This document shows positions 7,919 through 17,141 of a DNA stretch of 43,684 nucleotides, piece after piece. The stretch's first letter is position 1, and every line of letters begins with the position of its first letter. Source of the DNA: Acidobacteriota bacterium (lineage in GTDB: Bacteria; Acidobacteriota; Terriglobia; Bryobacterales; Bryobacteraceae). The position numbers and the translations under genes are program-made. Location: positions 1-43,684 of the forward strand of contig VFZO01000020.1 in assembly GCA_016871155.1 (NCBI GenBank), given 5' to 3'. The notes beneath the pieces are model-generated. The model saw only the letters and a list, made by a program, of their open reading frames with translations. It had not been told where the DNA came from and made no database searches.

Positions 7919-8633
7919 TCGACGCACCTCCTCCACCGGAATCCCCGCCGCCAAACCCGCCAAATCCACCGCCGGAATCATACCCGCCAAAACCGCCGCC
8001 TGAGTAGCGGCGCCTCCCGCTGCCGTGGCCGCCCATGATCATCCATGGCAACCACCATGGACCGCCACGGCTCAGGAAAAACAGGAGGAACAGGGCCAGA
8101 AATACCAACAGCGGCCACGGCATCTCCTCCTCGCGCTGGATCTTGCGCCGCGGCGCGGGCGCCTCTGCTGCACTCGCTCCCAGCCTGGTTCCTATTTGAT
8201 GCGCCGCGGTGAGAAACGCTTCCCCGTACTGTCCGGCGCGCAGCGCGGGCCGCATCTCGCGGAGCAGTCCGCCCGCATAACCGTCCGGCAGGAGCGGCTC
8301 CAAGCCGTAGCCTACCTCCAGGCGGCTCCGCCGATCCTCTACCGACAGCAGCAGAAGCGCTCCGTTATTCTTGCTTTTCTGGCCGACGCCCCATTTTCGA
8401 AATAGCAGATTTGCCACGTCTTCGACCGCCTCGCCGTCCAGGTTCGGCAATGTGACGAAGGCCAGTTGAGCGCCCGTAGCCTTTTCGATCGACGCGCAGT
8501 AGCGCTCCAACTCCACCTTCGAGGAGGCGTCCACTACGCCGGCAAAATCGCTGACGTAGCCCTGCGGCTGCAGGGCGGACCAATCGGCCGCCGCGGCAGA
8601 GAATCCAACCAGGGCTGCGAGCCACCGGAGCAT
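7908..8633 (-). CDS. TPM-domain (YgcG/Psb32-like) membrane-anchored protein with glycine-rich tail
   Basis: A 241-residue protein with a signal peptide (about 1-17), a periplasmic TPM domain (about 27-150, with GYVSDFAGVVD at the start, LAFVTLPNLDG, then KNNGALLLLSVEDRRSRLEVGYGLEPLLPDG) and one transmembrane helix (about 172-189). It ends in a low-complexity tail of GGGFGG/DSGGGG repeats and the final residues SSDW. This is the classic architecture of YgcG-like proteins found beside LemA. It begins 4 nt after the M16 peptidase stop. TPM domains have been linked to photosystem II repair (Psb32), receptor modulation (MOLO-1) and phosphatase activity, but the role in this envelope context is unknown. 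Confidence 0.9.
   Translation of the reverse strand: MLRWLAALVGFSAAAADWSALQPQGYVSDFAGVVDASSKVELERYCASIEKATGAQLAFVTLPNLDGEAVEDVANLLFRKWGVGQKSKNNGALLLLSVEDRRSRLEVGYGLEPLLPDGYAGGLLREMRPALRAGQYGEAFLTAAHQIGTRLGASAAEAPAPRRKIQREEEMPWPLLVFLALFLLFFLSRGGPWWLPWMIMGGHGSGRRRYSGGGFGGYDSGGGFGGFGGGDSGGGGASSDW
7927..7934 (-). promoter_or_regulatory. Strong Shine-Dalgarno for the NTase-like gene inside the TPM coding tail
   Basis: On the minus strand GGAGGAGG ends 8 nt before the GTG at 7918. These bases also encode glycines of the TPM C-terminal tail (GGGGASSDW), so the sequence does double duty and fixes the GTG start of the downstream gene. Confidence 0.7.
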
Positions 8634-8637
8634 GAAG

Positions 8638-9924
8638 CTAGCAGACCAGATCCCGCTTTGTGAACTTCTCGCCCGTCATGGGGCCCACCACGGTTAGCGC
8701 CATATTGCCGGGCTGCAAGAACTTGTTTCCAATCTCGCGCACCTGCTCCGCCGTCACGGCCTCAATCTTCTCCACCGTCTCGTCGATATCGAAAAATTGG
8801 CCGAAGAAAAGGTCTTGACGGGCGATGTTCGACATCCTGCTGGATGTCGACTCCAGGCTTAGCACCACCGCCGACTTCATATTCTCTTTCGCACGCCGCA
8901 ACTCTTCCGGTGTCACGAGCGTTTCCTTTACCAGCCGCAGTTCCTTCATCACGCTCTCCACCACGCGGCGCAGCGTCGCCGCCGAGGTTCCGGCGTAGAT
9001 CGCCATTGCGCCGGAGTCCCGGTAGAGGGTCAGGTCCGAGGAGATGTGATAGGCCAGCCCCTGCTCCTCCCGCACGCTTTGGAACAGGCGCGAACTCATG
9101 CCGCTGCCGAGAATCGTGTTCAGCACATAACAGGGGAATCGCCGCTCGTGGCCCATTGGGTATGTCGGCGCTCCGATGCACAGCTGCACTTGTTCCAAAG
9201 AGGGTTTGTTCTTTAACGCGATCTGCGGGAACACCTGGACGGCAGGCAAGGCAGGCAGAGCCTTACGCTTCGGCATTCGGCCCATCACACCTTCCACCAT
9301 CTTCACGAACTTCGAATGATTGACCCGGCCAGCGGCCGTCACCAGCAGGTTGTTGGCGGCGTAGTGCCGATCCCAGTAGTCGACGATCATTTCGCGCGAA
9401 AAGCCGCGAACCGTTTTCGGCGAACCGAGAATCGGCCAGCCGAGCGGATCTTCCTTCCAGAACTTCTTACAGAACAGCTCGTGCGTTTGCGATTCGGCGT
9501 TGTCCAGATCCATCTTGATCTCTTCCAGCACCACGCCTTTTTCCTTGGCGATGTCGTCAAGCGCGAAGCGCGGGTTCAACACCATGTCGCTGATAATGTC
9601 GAAGGCCTTGGGCATGTGCGTTTCAAGAACCTTGGCGCTGAAGCTCACCATCTCCTTGCCCGTGAAGGCGTCGGAGTAGCCGCCGATCGTGTCGAGTTCC
9701 CGCGCGATGTCCTGTGCACCGCGCCGCTGGCTGCCCTTAAACAGCATGTGCTCGATGAAGTGCGAGATGCCGTTTTCCGCCGCCGTCTCCCGCCGGGAAC
9801 CCGATCGAACCCACAATCCCATGGAGACGGACCGCGCACCGGGCATGGCCTCGGTGATGATCTTCAGACCGTTTGATAAAACCGTGGTCTCGACGGATGC
9901 GCTGCGTTTACGAAGTTTTGCCAT
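8638..9924 (-). CDS. M16 family zinc peptidase (pitrilysin/processing-peptidase-like)
   Basis: A 428-residue protein with the inverted zinc motif HFIEH (residues 55-59, HxxEH) followed by Glu135 in VVLEEIKMD at the canonical 76-residue spacing. The usual second M16 domain follows. The length matches single-chain bacterial processing-peptidase homologues that work as homodimers or heterodimers. There is no signal peptide, so it is probably cytosolic. It is the first gene of the minus-strand unit and is divergent from rlmN across 33 bp. Family members degrade or trim short peptides; the specific substrate is not evident. Its link with the TPM/LemA proteins is by position only. Confidence 0.93.
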   Translation of the reverse strand: MAKLRKRSASVETTVLSNGLKIITEAMPGARSVSMGLWVRSGSRRETAAENGISHFIEHMLFKGSQRRGAQDIARELDTIGGYSDAFTGKEMVSFSAKVLETHMPKAFDIISDMVLNPRFALDDIAKEKGVVLEEIKMDLDNAESQTHELFCKKFWKEDPLGWPILGSPKTVRGFSREMIVDYWDRHYAANNLLVTAAGRVNHSKFVKMVEGVMGRMPKRKALPALPAVQVFPQIALKNKPSLEQVQLCIGAPTYPMGHERRFPCYVLNTILGSGMSSRLFQSVREEQGLAYHISSDLTLYRDSGAMAIYAGTSAATLRRVVESVMKELRLVKETLVTPEELRRAKENMKSAVVLSLESTSSRMSNIARQDLFFGQFFDIDETVEKIEAVTAEQVREIGNKFLQPGNMALTVVGPMTGEKFTKRDLVC

Positions 9925-9940
9925 GAAGGATGGGCGTTCT

Positions 9941-9955
9941 CTTCTATTCTAGAAG
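9941..9955. repeat. Small palindrome in the divergent M16/rlmN promoter interval
   Basis: CTTCTA-TTC-TAGAAG is a perfect 6-bp inverted repeat; it also contains the 8-bp palindrome TTCTAGAA. It sits within the only 33 bp separating two divergent start codons, so it may be an operator or may arise by chance. Confidence 0.4.
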
Positions 9956-9957
9956 GT

Positions 9958-11016
9958 ATGAGCTCGCGCGCTCCGGAAACGTTGTTGGGCCTCGATGCCG
10001 CCGACCTGCGGGACCGCCTTGGCGTCCCCGCGTACCGGGCCCGTCAACTCTACGACGCGCTCTATCGCCGCAACGTCGCCGACCTGGACGAATCCACGGT
10101 TCTGCCCAAGGAACTGCGCGATCGTCTGCGCGCGGAACTTCCGCTTGGACGTTTGGAAGTGGACCGCCGTTTTCACTCCGCCGACGGCACCACCCGGTAC
10201 CTGTTGCGCCTGCCCGGCGACGGCCGCAGCGTAGAAACGGTGCTGATGCCGCAGGACAATCGCCACACCATTTGCATCTCTTCGCAGGTCGGTTGCCCGG
10301 TGAATTGCCAGTTTTGCCTTACCGCTCTCATGGGTCTGGAGCGGTCGCTGACAGCAGGCGAAATCGTTGGCCAGGTTCTGCACGTTTGCCGGGAGCACGA
10401 GCTCGATCCAAGGTCGCAGCACTGCAATATTGTCATGATGGGCATGGGCGAGCCTCTTCTCAATCTCGACAATGTACTGAAAGCCACCCGCATCCTGTGC
10501 GACGACACCGGCGTCGGATTTTCCCAGAAACGCTTGACGGTCTCCACATCCGGCATTGTGCCGAAGATCGCCGAACTCGGTGCGGCGAGTGTCCGTCCGA
10601 AACTCGCGATCTCGCTCAATGCCTCTTACGAGGAGCAGCGCCGCGAGTTGATGCCTATCACAAAAAAGTATCACCTCGACGATCTGATGGAGGCCTGCCG
10701 TGCCTATCCGCTGCGTCCCTGGGAGTTTCTGATGTTCGAGTACGTGATGCTCAAAGATGTCAACGATACCGATGCCGACGCGCGGCGCGTCGTTCGTCTC
10801 CTGGCCAACCTGCGGGCGAAGCTGAACCTCATCGCCCTGAACCCCGGCCCCGGCATTCCCTACGGCACGCCAACGCCGGAGCGCGTCGATAGCTTTCAGA
10901 AGATCGTGATGAAGTCGCTACCCTGCTATATTCGCCGCCCTCGCGGGCTGGATATCTACGCCGCCTGCGGACAGTTGAAGCGGATGGATTCAACCGGACT
11001 CGTCACGGTTCATTGA
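9958..11016 (+). CDS. rlmN: Dual-specificity RNA methyltransferase RlmN (radical SAM)
   Basis: A 352-residue radical SAM enzyme that methylates C2 of A2503 in 23S rRNA and A37 of certain tRNAs. The [4Fe-4S] motif is CPVNCQFC (Cys113, 117, 120). The two further conserved cysteines are Cys106 in HTICISSQ and Cys337 in IYAACGQL, the latter equivalent to the transiently methylated Cys. GMGEPLLN and the C-terminal SxxRG(L/R)DIxAAC pattern complete the signature. Start ATG 9958 follows AGAAGG very closely (spacing about 1-2), so the translation signal is not ideal. The 3' end overlaps the convergent thuA-like gene by 7 bp. Confidence 0.97.
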   Translation: MSSRAPETLLGLDAADLRDRLGVPAYRARQLYDALYRRNVADLDESTVLPKELRDRLRAELPLGRLEVDRRFHSADGTTRYLLRLPGDGRSVETVLMPQDNRHTICISSQVGCPVNCQFCLTALMGLERSLTAGEIVGQVLHVCREHELDPRSQHCNIVMMGMGEPLLNLDNVLKATRILCDDTGVGFSQKRLTVSTSGIVPKIAELGAASVRPKLAISLNASYEEQRRELMPITKKYHLDDLMEACRAYPLRPWEFLMFEYVMLKDVNDTDADARRVVRLLANLRAKLNLIALNPGPGIPYGTPTPERVDSFQKIVMKSLPCYIRRPRGLDIYAACGQLKRMDSTGLVTVH

Positions 11017-11768
11017 CGGGCCAGCACCCACTTGGCGGCTTCCAGCCACATCTTTTGTACTTGGGGATGTTCCCAGATCTCGCTGCGATGGCCCAGCGTC
11101 GAGACGAATACCCGCCCCTTACCGTAGTTGCGCACCCAGGAAATGGCGAAGTCCCCGTCTGTGCGGCGAATGTTTTTGTTCGTCATATCCACGCTGGCGG
11201 TGTCGAGTTTCAGCAACACACGAACACGATCGCGCGAGTAGTTTTTCAACTGGTAGATTTCGTCGAACAGGAAGAAGTCTTTCGGGAAGTGCTGTGTCGC
11301 CGGATGAGACGGCTGTTCGTTCACGATTCGCGCTTTCACTTGATTCCACGGGTGGAGGTCGAAGTAGCCGCCCACCATTTCGCCATATTCAGGCCAGGTG
11401 TAAAGCGTGTCGACGCCGCTGTGAGCGGCGAAGAAGCCTTTGCCATCCTTCGACACGAAGTCGAGCAGCGCCTGCTTCTGCTCACTGTCCAGATCAAGCT
11501 CGCCGGAGGTGTAGAAGAACACTGCGTCGAAATGGTCCAGATTCTTGGCGTTACCGCCCAGCACTTTCTTCGTGATCAGTTGCGTGTCCGTGCGGATGAA
11601 AGTGTCCCAGAGACCGGACTCTTTGCCGAGCTTCCAGATTGTGGCCAAGCCATCGGACGTCGAGTCGTGCTGGAACCCCTTCGCCTGGCCGATCGCCAGA
11701 ATTTTCTTTCGCGCCGGAGGTTGCGCCATCAGGCATACCGTCACCAGTAACAAGGCCGCAAGTCTCAT
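11010..11768 (-). CDS. Secreted ThuA-domain (trehalose-utilisation-like) protein
   Basis: A 252-residue protein with a signal peptide (to about residue 15, MAQ cleavage region). The rest is a ThuA domain, a class I glutamine amidotransferase-like fold: [15 protein letters not shown] near the start, [24 protein letters not shown] with the conserved H-S-G, and a C-terminal [18 protein letters not shown] block. The catalytic Cys of true amidotransferases is absent, as is usual for ThuA. ThuA proteins are often partners of Gfo/Idh sugar oxidoreductases and act on carbohydrate derivatives, but no reaction is established. It follows the SDR by 12 nt and is the last gene of the exporter operon. Confidence 0.9.
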   Translation of the reverse strand: MRLAALLLVTVCLMAQPPARKKILAIGQAKGFQHDSTSDGLATIWKLGKESGLWDTFIRTDTQLITKKVLGGNAKNLDHFDAVFFYTSGELDLDSEQKQALLDFVSKDGKGFFAAHSGVDTLYTWPEYGEMVGGYFDLHPWNQVKARIVNEQPSHPATQHFPKDFFLFDEIYQLKNYSRDRVRVLLKLDTASVDMTNKNIRRTDGDFAISWVRNYGKGRVFVSTLGHRSEIWEHPQVQKMWLEAAKWVLARQ

Positions 11769-11780
11769 GTACCCGCAATT

Positions 11781-12620
11781 CTACTCCGCTTGCAGCTTTG
11801 TCACGCGCCGTAGTGTGTAGAGCTCCGGGTTCGTCGCCTTCCCGCTCTCCAGTTTCTTCCAATCGTCGTTCACATGAACGACCTTGCCCGTGATGTGGTT
11901 GGAGCGTTCGCTGGCCAAAAACAAAGCCAATTGAATCTGTTTTTCCGCCGGGACGCCGCCGGTTACCCGCACTTGCCGCGCATCTTCGGTCTCCTTCGAG
12001 CCCGCCCGTTCACCCGACGCCAGAATCTCATCGGTCATCGCGGTATAGGCTCCACCAGGAGCCAGGCAGTTCGCTTGCACGTTGTCGTCGATCACTTCCG
12101 CCGCCAGCGTCTCAATAAAGCGGACCAATGCCGTTTTCGACGCGGCGTAGGCGCTGAATCGCGGACGAGGCGTAAGCGAGCCGCCGCCGCTAAGCGCGAT
12201 GATCTTTCCGCTCCGGCGTTTGGTCATCTCCGGCACGACGGCCCGGCAGGCATGCATAACGCCGAACAGGTTGGTTTCCACCGTATCCGCCCAGGCTTTT
12301 GGAGACACTTCGTGAATGGGGCCGATGGGACCCTGCACGCCGGCGCAGCAGATCAGCACATCCACCGGTCCCCAGGCTACGCGAATACGTTCGACAGCGC
12401 CGGTCACCTGATCGGCATCGCGAACGTCGGCTCGCAATCGCAGCGCCACGCCGCCGGCTTGCTCAATCTCCAATTGCGCCAGATCCAACTCGCTCTTACT
12501 GCGGGCCAACAGGCCGATGCGCGCTCCACAAGCCGCTAACCCTAACGCCAGTCTTTTGCCAATTCCCCGGCCCGCGCCCGTAATGAGGATATTCTTCGCG
12601 GCCAATTCAAGCTTCTTCAA
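11781..12620 (-). CDS. Short-chain dehydrogenase/reductase
   Basis: A 279-residue classical SDR. It has the cofactor loop TGAGRGIG at about 15-22, an LICCAGVQG strand in place of NNAG, a Ser in ALSGGGS, and the catalytic YAASK motif. The C-terminal segment reaches about 30 residues beyond the usual end and is rich in charged residues. The frame begins at a TTG (12620), only 6 nt after the adaptor stop; AAGAGA precedes it without space, so a TTG five codons further in is also possible. Its place between an ABC exporter adaptor and a ThuA protein suggests the operon handles a sugar-like or lipid-like molecule, but the substrate is unknown. Confidence 0.88.
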   Translation of the reverse strand: MKKLELAAKNILITGAGRGIGKRLALGLAACGARIGLLARSKSELDLAQLEIEQAGGVALRLRADVRDADQVTGAVERIRVAWGPVDVLICCAGVQGPIGPIHEVSPKAWADTVETNLFGVMHACRAVVPEMTKRRSGKIIALSGGGSLTPRPRFSAYAASKTALVRFIETLAAEVIDDNVQANCLAPGGAYTAMTDEILASGERAGSKETEDARQVRVTGGVPAEKQIQLALFLASERSNHITGKVVHVNDDWKKLESGKATNPELYTLRRVTKLQAE

Positions 12621-12626
12621 TCTCTT

Positions 12627-13850
12627 TTAGTGTAGCTTGCCGGCCGTAACCGGCTTCCCTGCGGCGATCGTCTCATCGGGGTGGAGAATCACCTCCTCCC
12701 CCTCGCGAAGGCCTTCCAGAATTTCCGCTGCCAGCGCGCTTCGATGCCCCTGTTTCACAGTTCTGAGCTGCGCCATCCCATTCTCGATGACATAGACGCT
12801 CCAGGTGTCGCCCACGCGAAACAGCGCGTTGGCCGGTACTTGCGTGACCCTATCGCCCTCCCACATCACGAAGGCCGCTTCCACACGGTAGCCGTCTCCG
12901 AGCGATTTCCATTCGGGTTCGGGCGACGTCAGGTCGGCCACCACGCGAACGCGCTGCTCTTCCACGCCCAATGCGGAGATCTTCGTAAATCCGCCCGGCT
13001 CGATTACCCGGACTCGTGCTTCCAGCGCTTTCTCGCCGCCCCACCGAGTGAGCAACACGCGCATGCCGGGCCCGGCCTTTACCGCGTCGGCGGAGAGCAA
13101 CTCCACCACAATTTCGAGTGCGTTCGCGTTTCCGACCTCCAACAGCGGCTCGCCTGCGTTCACGAAGCCTTCGCTTTCGCGCAGCACTTTGATGACTCGG
13201 CCAGCCGCCGGCGCGTGGACGGCGATCATCTCTCCACCGCCCCCGGCCGGCCGCAGGGCCGCTTGTGCCACGCCGATTTCGGCGCGGGCGGCGACCGTTT
13301 CGGCCCGCGCCGCGACGACCTGCTTTTCGGCCGACGCCACGGCGGCCTCGGCGCGCCGCAACTCAGCCGTTGTGCGGTCCAACCGGGAGGCCGGCAGGTC
13401 GCCGCCTCGCACCAGTCTCTCGTCGCGCTCCCGCTCGGCCCGCCAATAATCGAAATCGACCCGCGCAGCCCGCACTTGCTCTTCGAGCGTTCGAACCCGC
13501 GACTCGCTTGCGCCCACACCCGCTTCGGCCGCTTTTACTCGCGCACGTGCTGTTTCGTTCGTTCGCACGTCCAGCGCCATGGCCCGCGGCGCTTCCACTT
13601 GCGTGACCAATGCACCCGCCCCCACCGCGTCGCCGGCTTTCCAGCGGAGACGCCGCACCACTCCGCCCACTGGCGCCGAAATAACATACCGGGAGCGCAG
13701 GCGCGTCTTGCCTTCCTCCTCCACTGTTACGCGCAACGGTCCCACGCGTACCTTGGCCGACTCCACGGGCACCGGCTGAGGACGCAGCGACATTGCAATG
13801 CCCGCCGCCACAACCGTGCCAAGAACGAGAACCCAAATCCAGCGTTTCAA
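12627..13850 (-). CDS. Membrane-fusion adaptor (HlyD/MacA/RND type) of an ABC exporter
   Basis: A 407-residue protein with an N-terminal transmembrane anchor (about 5-21), a lipoyl/barrel-sandwich half motif (APVGGVVRRLRWKAGDAVGAG), a long alanine/arginine-rich coiled-coil hairpin (about 95-205), a second lipoyl half (HAPAAGRVIKVLRESEGFVNAGEPLLEV), a beta-barrel, and a C-terminal membrane-proximal domain. It would join the inner-membrane permease to an outer-membrane duct. The start is a TTG with GGAG nine bases upstream; there is no in-frame ATG nearby. It lies 18 nt after the permease stop. No TolC-like gene is in the window. Confidence 0.9.
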   Translation of the reverse strand: MKRWIWVLVLGTVVAAGIAMSLRPQPVPVESAKVRVGPLRVTVEEEGKTRLRSRYVISAPVGGVVRRLRWKAGDAVGAGALVTQVEAPRAMALDVRTNETARARVKAAEAGVGASESRVRTLEEQVRAARVDFDYWRAERERDERLVRGGDLPASRLDRTTAELRRAEAAVASAEKQVVAARAETVAARAEIGVAQAALRPAGGGGEMIAVHAPAAGRVIKVLRESEGFVNAGEPLLEVGNANALEIVVELLSADAVKAGPGMRVLLTRWGGEKALEARVRVIEPGGFTKISALGVEEQRVRVVADLTSPEPEWKSLGDGYRVEAAFVMWEGDRVTQVPANALFRVGDTWSVYVIENGMAQLRTVKQGHRSALAAEILEGLREGEEVILHPDETIAAGKPVTAGKLH

Positions 13851-13868
13851 GCTTTCATTCTCCTCTGT

Positions 13869-16229
13869 TTACTCACGCGCCTTCAGAACTTCTACAAGGT
13901 CCAGCTTTCGAATTTGCCTCGCCACGGTGGCGGCGGAAAGCAGCGTCGCTACGACGATGGTCAATGCAGCGTAGCCATACGTGGACGGCTCCACTACCAC
14001 GGGCACCCGGAACAACTCGGTTTGGGCGGTCCCCGCCATTACGCCAGCCAGGCCACGGCCCATCAGGAGCCCGAGCGGAATCGCCGCGAAGATCAGCACG
14101 GCCAGCTCACCCAAAAGGATGTAGGTCACCTCGCCGCGTGTGTAGCCCAGCACGCGAAGACTGGCCAACTCCCGGCCGCGCTCGCTCAGGGCGATGCGCA
14201 CCGTGTTGTAGACCACGCCAACCGCGATGGTCGCGGCCAGCAGCGTGTTAAACAGAGCAAACGTCAACATTTGCGCCGCAAGCGTCTCGTAGAAACTTTC
14301 CAGCACGCGTAGCCGAGAGGCCGAGCCAGCCACCGCCGGCATTGCTTTCAGTTTGGCGTAGAGCGAATCCACCTCGCGGGCATTGGCCGCCAGATAGGCG
14401 CCGGTGATCGCGCTGCCCTCGCGCATGAAGCGGTTGAGCGCATCGCGGCGCATGTACCCCGTGACTCCGATGAACTCCGACACGACACCCGTCAGCGGCA
14501 CTTGCCGCACCGCGCGCGAGCCGTCCAACAGTTCTACCGTCAGGAGATCCCCCACCCGGATACCCAGCATTTTCGCCAGATGATCGGTGAGCAACACGCC
14601 TTCGCCTGGCACCGGCACCTCGCCGAGTTGCGTGTCCAGGAGACGGCGCAAATAGCCTTTGTCTTCGATACCTTGAATCGCCGCCCGGTAGGTTCGTTGC
14701 TCAAAGCGAAGCCGCGCCGGTACTGTCCGCACCGGCTCCGCGTGGGTAACACCGGGAAGACTCATCATCGAATACAGAGCCCGCTCCGACACAGGGCCGA
14801 TGAAGGTTACCGACACATCTTCAATCTGCGCGCGGCGCAATTGGGCGAAAACCATGTAGTCCACCGCATCGCCCCAGAAGCCGCCGAGGATCAGGATCGA
14901 GGTCGACAACGCCACACCCAACACGCTGAGCGCCGACTTTACCGGCCGGCGTTCGATGTTGCGGAATATCATTCGCGTCGGCTGCGACAGCCAGCGTCCC
15001 AGTCCCAGCGCTTCGACGATACTCACGCGGTAGGAGGCGGGGGGCGCGGGCTGCATGGCCACCGCGGGCGACTCCGCCGCCGACTTGAAAACCGCGAAGA
15101 GCGTGCCCGTCAAACCGGCGGCGATTCCCACCAGCGCGGAGACAAGGTACACTTCGCCGCGAATCGCGTAGTGCAGATACGGGAACTTATAAACGTCCAT
15201 GTACAGGCTCGACAGGCCGCTGCCCAGCCACGCTCCGAGGGCCAGCCCCATCGCATAACCGGTAACGACAATCACTAGTGTGAGCTTCACAAAGTGAACG
15301 GCCATCTGCGCCGTTGTATATCCGAACGCCTTTAGAATCGCGATCTGGCCGCGCTGCGTGGCCATGAGCCGTCCAATGACGACATTCAGCAAAAATGCGG
15401 CGACCGATAGAAAGATCGCCGGGAACATCGTCGACATGACGGTCAGTTGCTTGAATTCTTCACTGAGGTAGCGATGCGAGACCTGGTCCTTCCGGCCGTA
15501 CGCGCCCAGCCCGCCATAGGGCCGCAGGATGTGGTCCAGTGCGTCGATGGCGTCCTCGACGCGTTTTCCTGGCTCGAGCGACGCCGCCACTTCGTTGAAC
15601 GCGCCGGTCATGTTGTAGGCGCCTTCGAGCGCGTCGCGATTCATCCAGAGAACGCAGTAGGTTTTGAAGTCCGGGACAATCGATCCCGGCGCCAGTTGAT
15701 AAATGAACTCGGGTGTCGACACGACGCCGACCACCATCACCCGCTTTCTACGGCCGTTGATTGTGACTTCCATTGGAAAGTCCGGCGTCAGCTTGTGCGC
15801 CACCGCGAATCCATCACTGACCGCGACCTCGCTATCGCGGCCGGGTTCGGGCAGGCGGCCCGTGCGGAGCCGAAGCCTGTTGAACTGTGCCTCGCCGCGG
15901 GGAAGAGAGACGATCTGGCCGGACACCGGCTGGTCAAACGAGGCAAGAAAAATGTTCGCGGGCGCAACGATTCTCGGCTCCACCTCCACGACGCCGGGAA
16001 TCGCAGCCACGCGGCCCGCCACACTCTCCGGCGCGCGTTTCAATCCAGAGAAGAGGTGCGGGAACCGGTATTCGGCGTAGAGCATGATTTGCGTGCGCTG
16101 CAGGGAATCCAGCGTGCTGGCCGCCATGACATAGGTAGCGATGCCGGCCGCGAGCACGCAGGAGATCGCAAACACCTGGCCCTTCAGCTGCCAAAGATCT
16201 CGAAACAGCTTGCGGTCCAGAGCGCGCAT
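13869..16229 (-). CDS. FtsX/LolE-type ABC transporter permease (DevC-like, two FtsX domains)
   Basis: A 786-residue integral membrane protein with an N-terminal helix (about 15-37), a MacB-like periplasmic domain, a three-helix FtsX block (about 265-375), a central region with another helix (near 435-455), a second periplasmic domain, and a final FtsX block (about 655-780, with YNTVRIALSERGRELASLRVLGYTR in two parts). This 4+4-like arrangement belongs to type VII/MacB-superfamily exporters that drive efflux or lipoprotein/glycolipid transfer by mechanotransmission rather than alternating access. The start overlaps the ATPase stop by 1 nt (TAATG) and the adaptor follows, so the transporter is complete apart from an outer-membrane channel. 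Confidence 0.92.
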   Translation of the reverse strand: MRALDRKLFRDLWQLKGQVFAISCVLAAGIATYVMAASTLDSLQRTQIMLYAEYRFPHLFSGLKRAPESVAGRVAAIPGVVEVEPRIVAPANIFLASFDQPVSGQIVSLPRGEAQFNRLRLRTGRLPEPGRDSEVAVSDGFAVAHKLTPDFPMEVTINGRRKRVMVVGVVSTPEFIYQLAPGSIVPDFKTYCVLWMNRDALEGAYNMTGAFNEVAASLEPGKRVEDAIDALDHILRPYGGLGAYGRKDQVSHRYLSEEFKQLTVMSTMFPAIFLSVAAFLLNVVIGRLMATQRGQIAILKAFGYTTAQMAVHFVKLTLVIVVTGYAMGLALGAWLGSGLSSLYMDVYKFPYLHYAIRGEVYLVSALVGIAAGLTGTLFAVFKSAAESPAVAMQPAPPASYRVSIVEALGLGRWLSQPTRMIFRNIERRPVKSALSVLGVALSTSILILGGFWGDAVDYMVFAQLRRAQIEDVSVTFIGPVSERALYSMMSLPGVTHAEPVRTVPARLRFEQRTYRAAIQGIEDKGYLRRLLDTQLGEVPVPGEGVLLTDHLAKMLGIRVGDLLTVELLDGSRAVRQVPLTGVVSEFIGVTGYMRRDALNRFMREGSAITGAYLAANAREVDSLYAKLKAMPAVAGSASRLRVLESFYETLAAQMLTFALFNTLLAATIAVGVVYNTVRIALSERGRELASLRVLGYTRGEVTYILLGELAVLIFAAIPLGLLMGRGLAGVMAGTAQTELFRVPVVVEPSTYGYAALTIVVATLLSAATVARQIRKLDLVEVLKARE

Positions 16230-16936
16230 TACCAGTGCAACTCGCGAGGATTCCGGCGTTCGGCGTTGATATCGATCGACGAGACATGGCCATTCGACAT
16301 ATGGACCACCCGGTCCGCCATGCGAGCGATGTCGGCGTTGTGCGTAATCACCGCGGTTGTTGCGCCGAGCTCCCGGTTGACCCTGTCGATCGCTTCTAGG
16401 ACGATCACTCCGGTCTCGGAGTCTAAGGCGCCCGTTGGCTCGTCGCAGAGCAGCACGGACGGCCGCTTAGCGATGGCGCGCGCGATGGCGACGCGCTGCT
16501 GTTGTCCGCCCGAGAGCTGAGAAGGGAAGTGGTACATGCGATCACCAAGGCCGACAAGGTCCAGTGCCTCGGCCGGTTTCATGGGCTGATCCGCAATCTC
16601 AGTCACCGCCGCGACGTTCTCGATGGCGGTCAAGCTCGGAATCAGGTTGTAGAACTGAAAAACGAACCCGACGTGAGCACGCCGGTAGCGCGTGAGTTCC
16701 TTGTCGTTAGCGGCCGTAATGTCGACGTCCCGATACATAACGCTGCCGGCCGATGCGCGATCGAGTCCTCCCAGAATATTCAGCAGCGTGGATTTTCCGC
16801 TACCCGATGGGCCCAGCAGGACCACCATCTCACCACTAAAAAGCTGGAGGTCCACGCCGCGAAGTGCGTGGACCTGCACCTCGCCCATGTCATAGACCTT
16901 CGTCACGCCGTGCGCGGAAAATACGGAAGCGGACAC
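16229..16936 (-). CDS. ABC transporter ATP-binding protein (LolD/MacB/DevA type)
   Basis: A 235-residue ATPase with Walker [11 protein letters not shown]-loop [13 protein letters not shown], signature LSGGQQQR, Walker [13 protein letters not shown] and H-loop VITHN. The FxFYNLIPxLT Q-loop sequence is typical of FtsX-permease partners. It energises the permease encoded next, with which it overlaps by one base. The start is a GTG (16936); upstream lie AGAG and, further back, TACACT, which could be a -10 hexamer for a nearly leaderless transcript, but this is weak. First gene of the five-gene unit ATPase-permease-adaptor-SDR-ThuA. Confidence 0.95.
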   Translation of the reverse strand: MSASVFSAHGVTKVYDMGEVQVHALRGVDLQLFSGEMVVLLGPSGSGKSTLLNILGGLDRASAGSVMYRDVDITAANDKELTRYRRAHVGFVFQFYNLIPSLTAIENVAAVTEIADQPMKPAEALDLVGLGDRMYHFPSQLSGGQQQRVAIARAIAKRPSVLLCDEPTGALDSETGVIVLEAIDRVNRELGATTAVITHNADIARMADRVVHMSNGHVSSIDINAERRNPRELHW

Positions 16937-17141
16937 CTCTCTAGTGTAGGGGGCTCACGCCGGCCTCCGCCTGGAAGCAATCTTCCAACCGCAGCGCGCG
17001 AGTAGAGGGGCGGCCTTCCGATACGGCGCGGCCTGAAACAACGAACTTTCACGAACCGCCGAGCGCCGTCGCGCCGTGCGGCTTTGAGCAAGCGCAGCTT
17101 TGCCGGAGTGTCCACATTTCGATAGCTGGGACCGCGAATTG
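16937..17141. other. Gene-poor interval upstream of the ABC operon
   Basis: No frame gives a convincing complete gene. Fragments with protein-like composition continue in other frames from the small frame that ends at 17142; this suggests a decayed gene, as discussed for 17142-17318. The operon promoter should lie in the 16937-17000 part, but I see no clear hexamer pair. Confidence 0.4.

Noticed and set aside
7908-8011. A tandem-repeat or CRISPR-like appearance of the region rich in CCGCC/CCACC
   Set aside because: It is the glycine-rich coding tail of the TPM protein, with no conserved repeat-spacer pattern.
12681-14312. A very long open plus-strand frame (543 codons) opposite the adaptor and permease genes
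   Set aside because: It is a mirror of GC-rich codon usage in two well-recognised genes, spans the junction between them, and shows no domain or signal.
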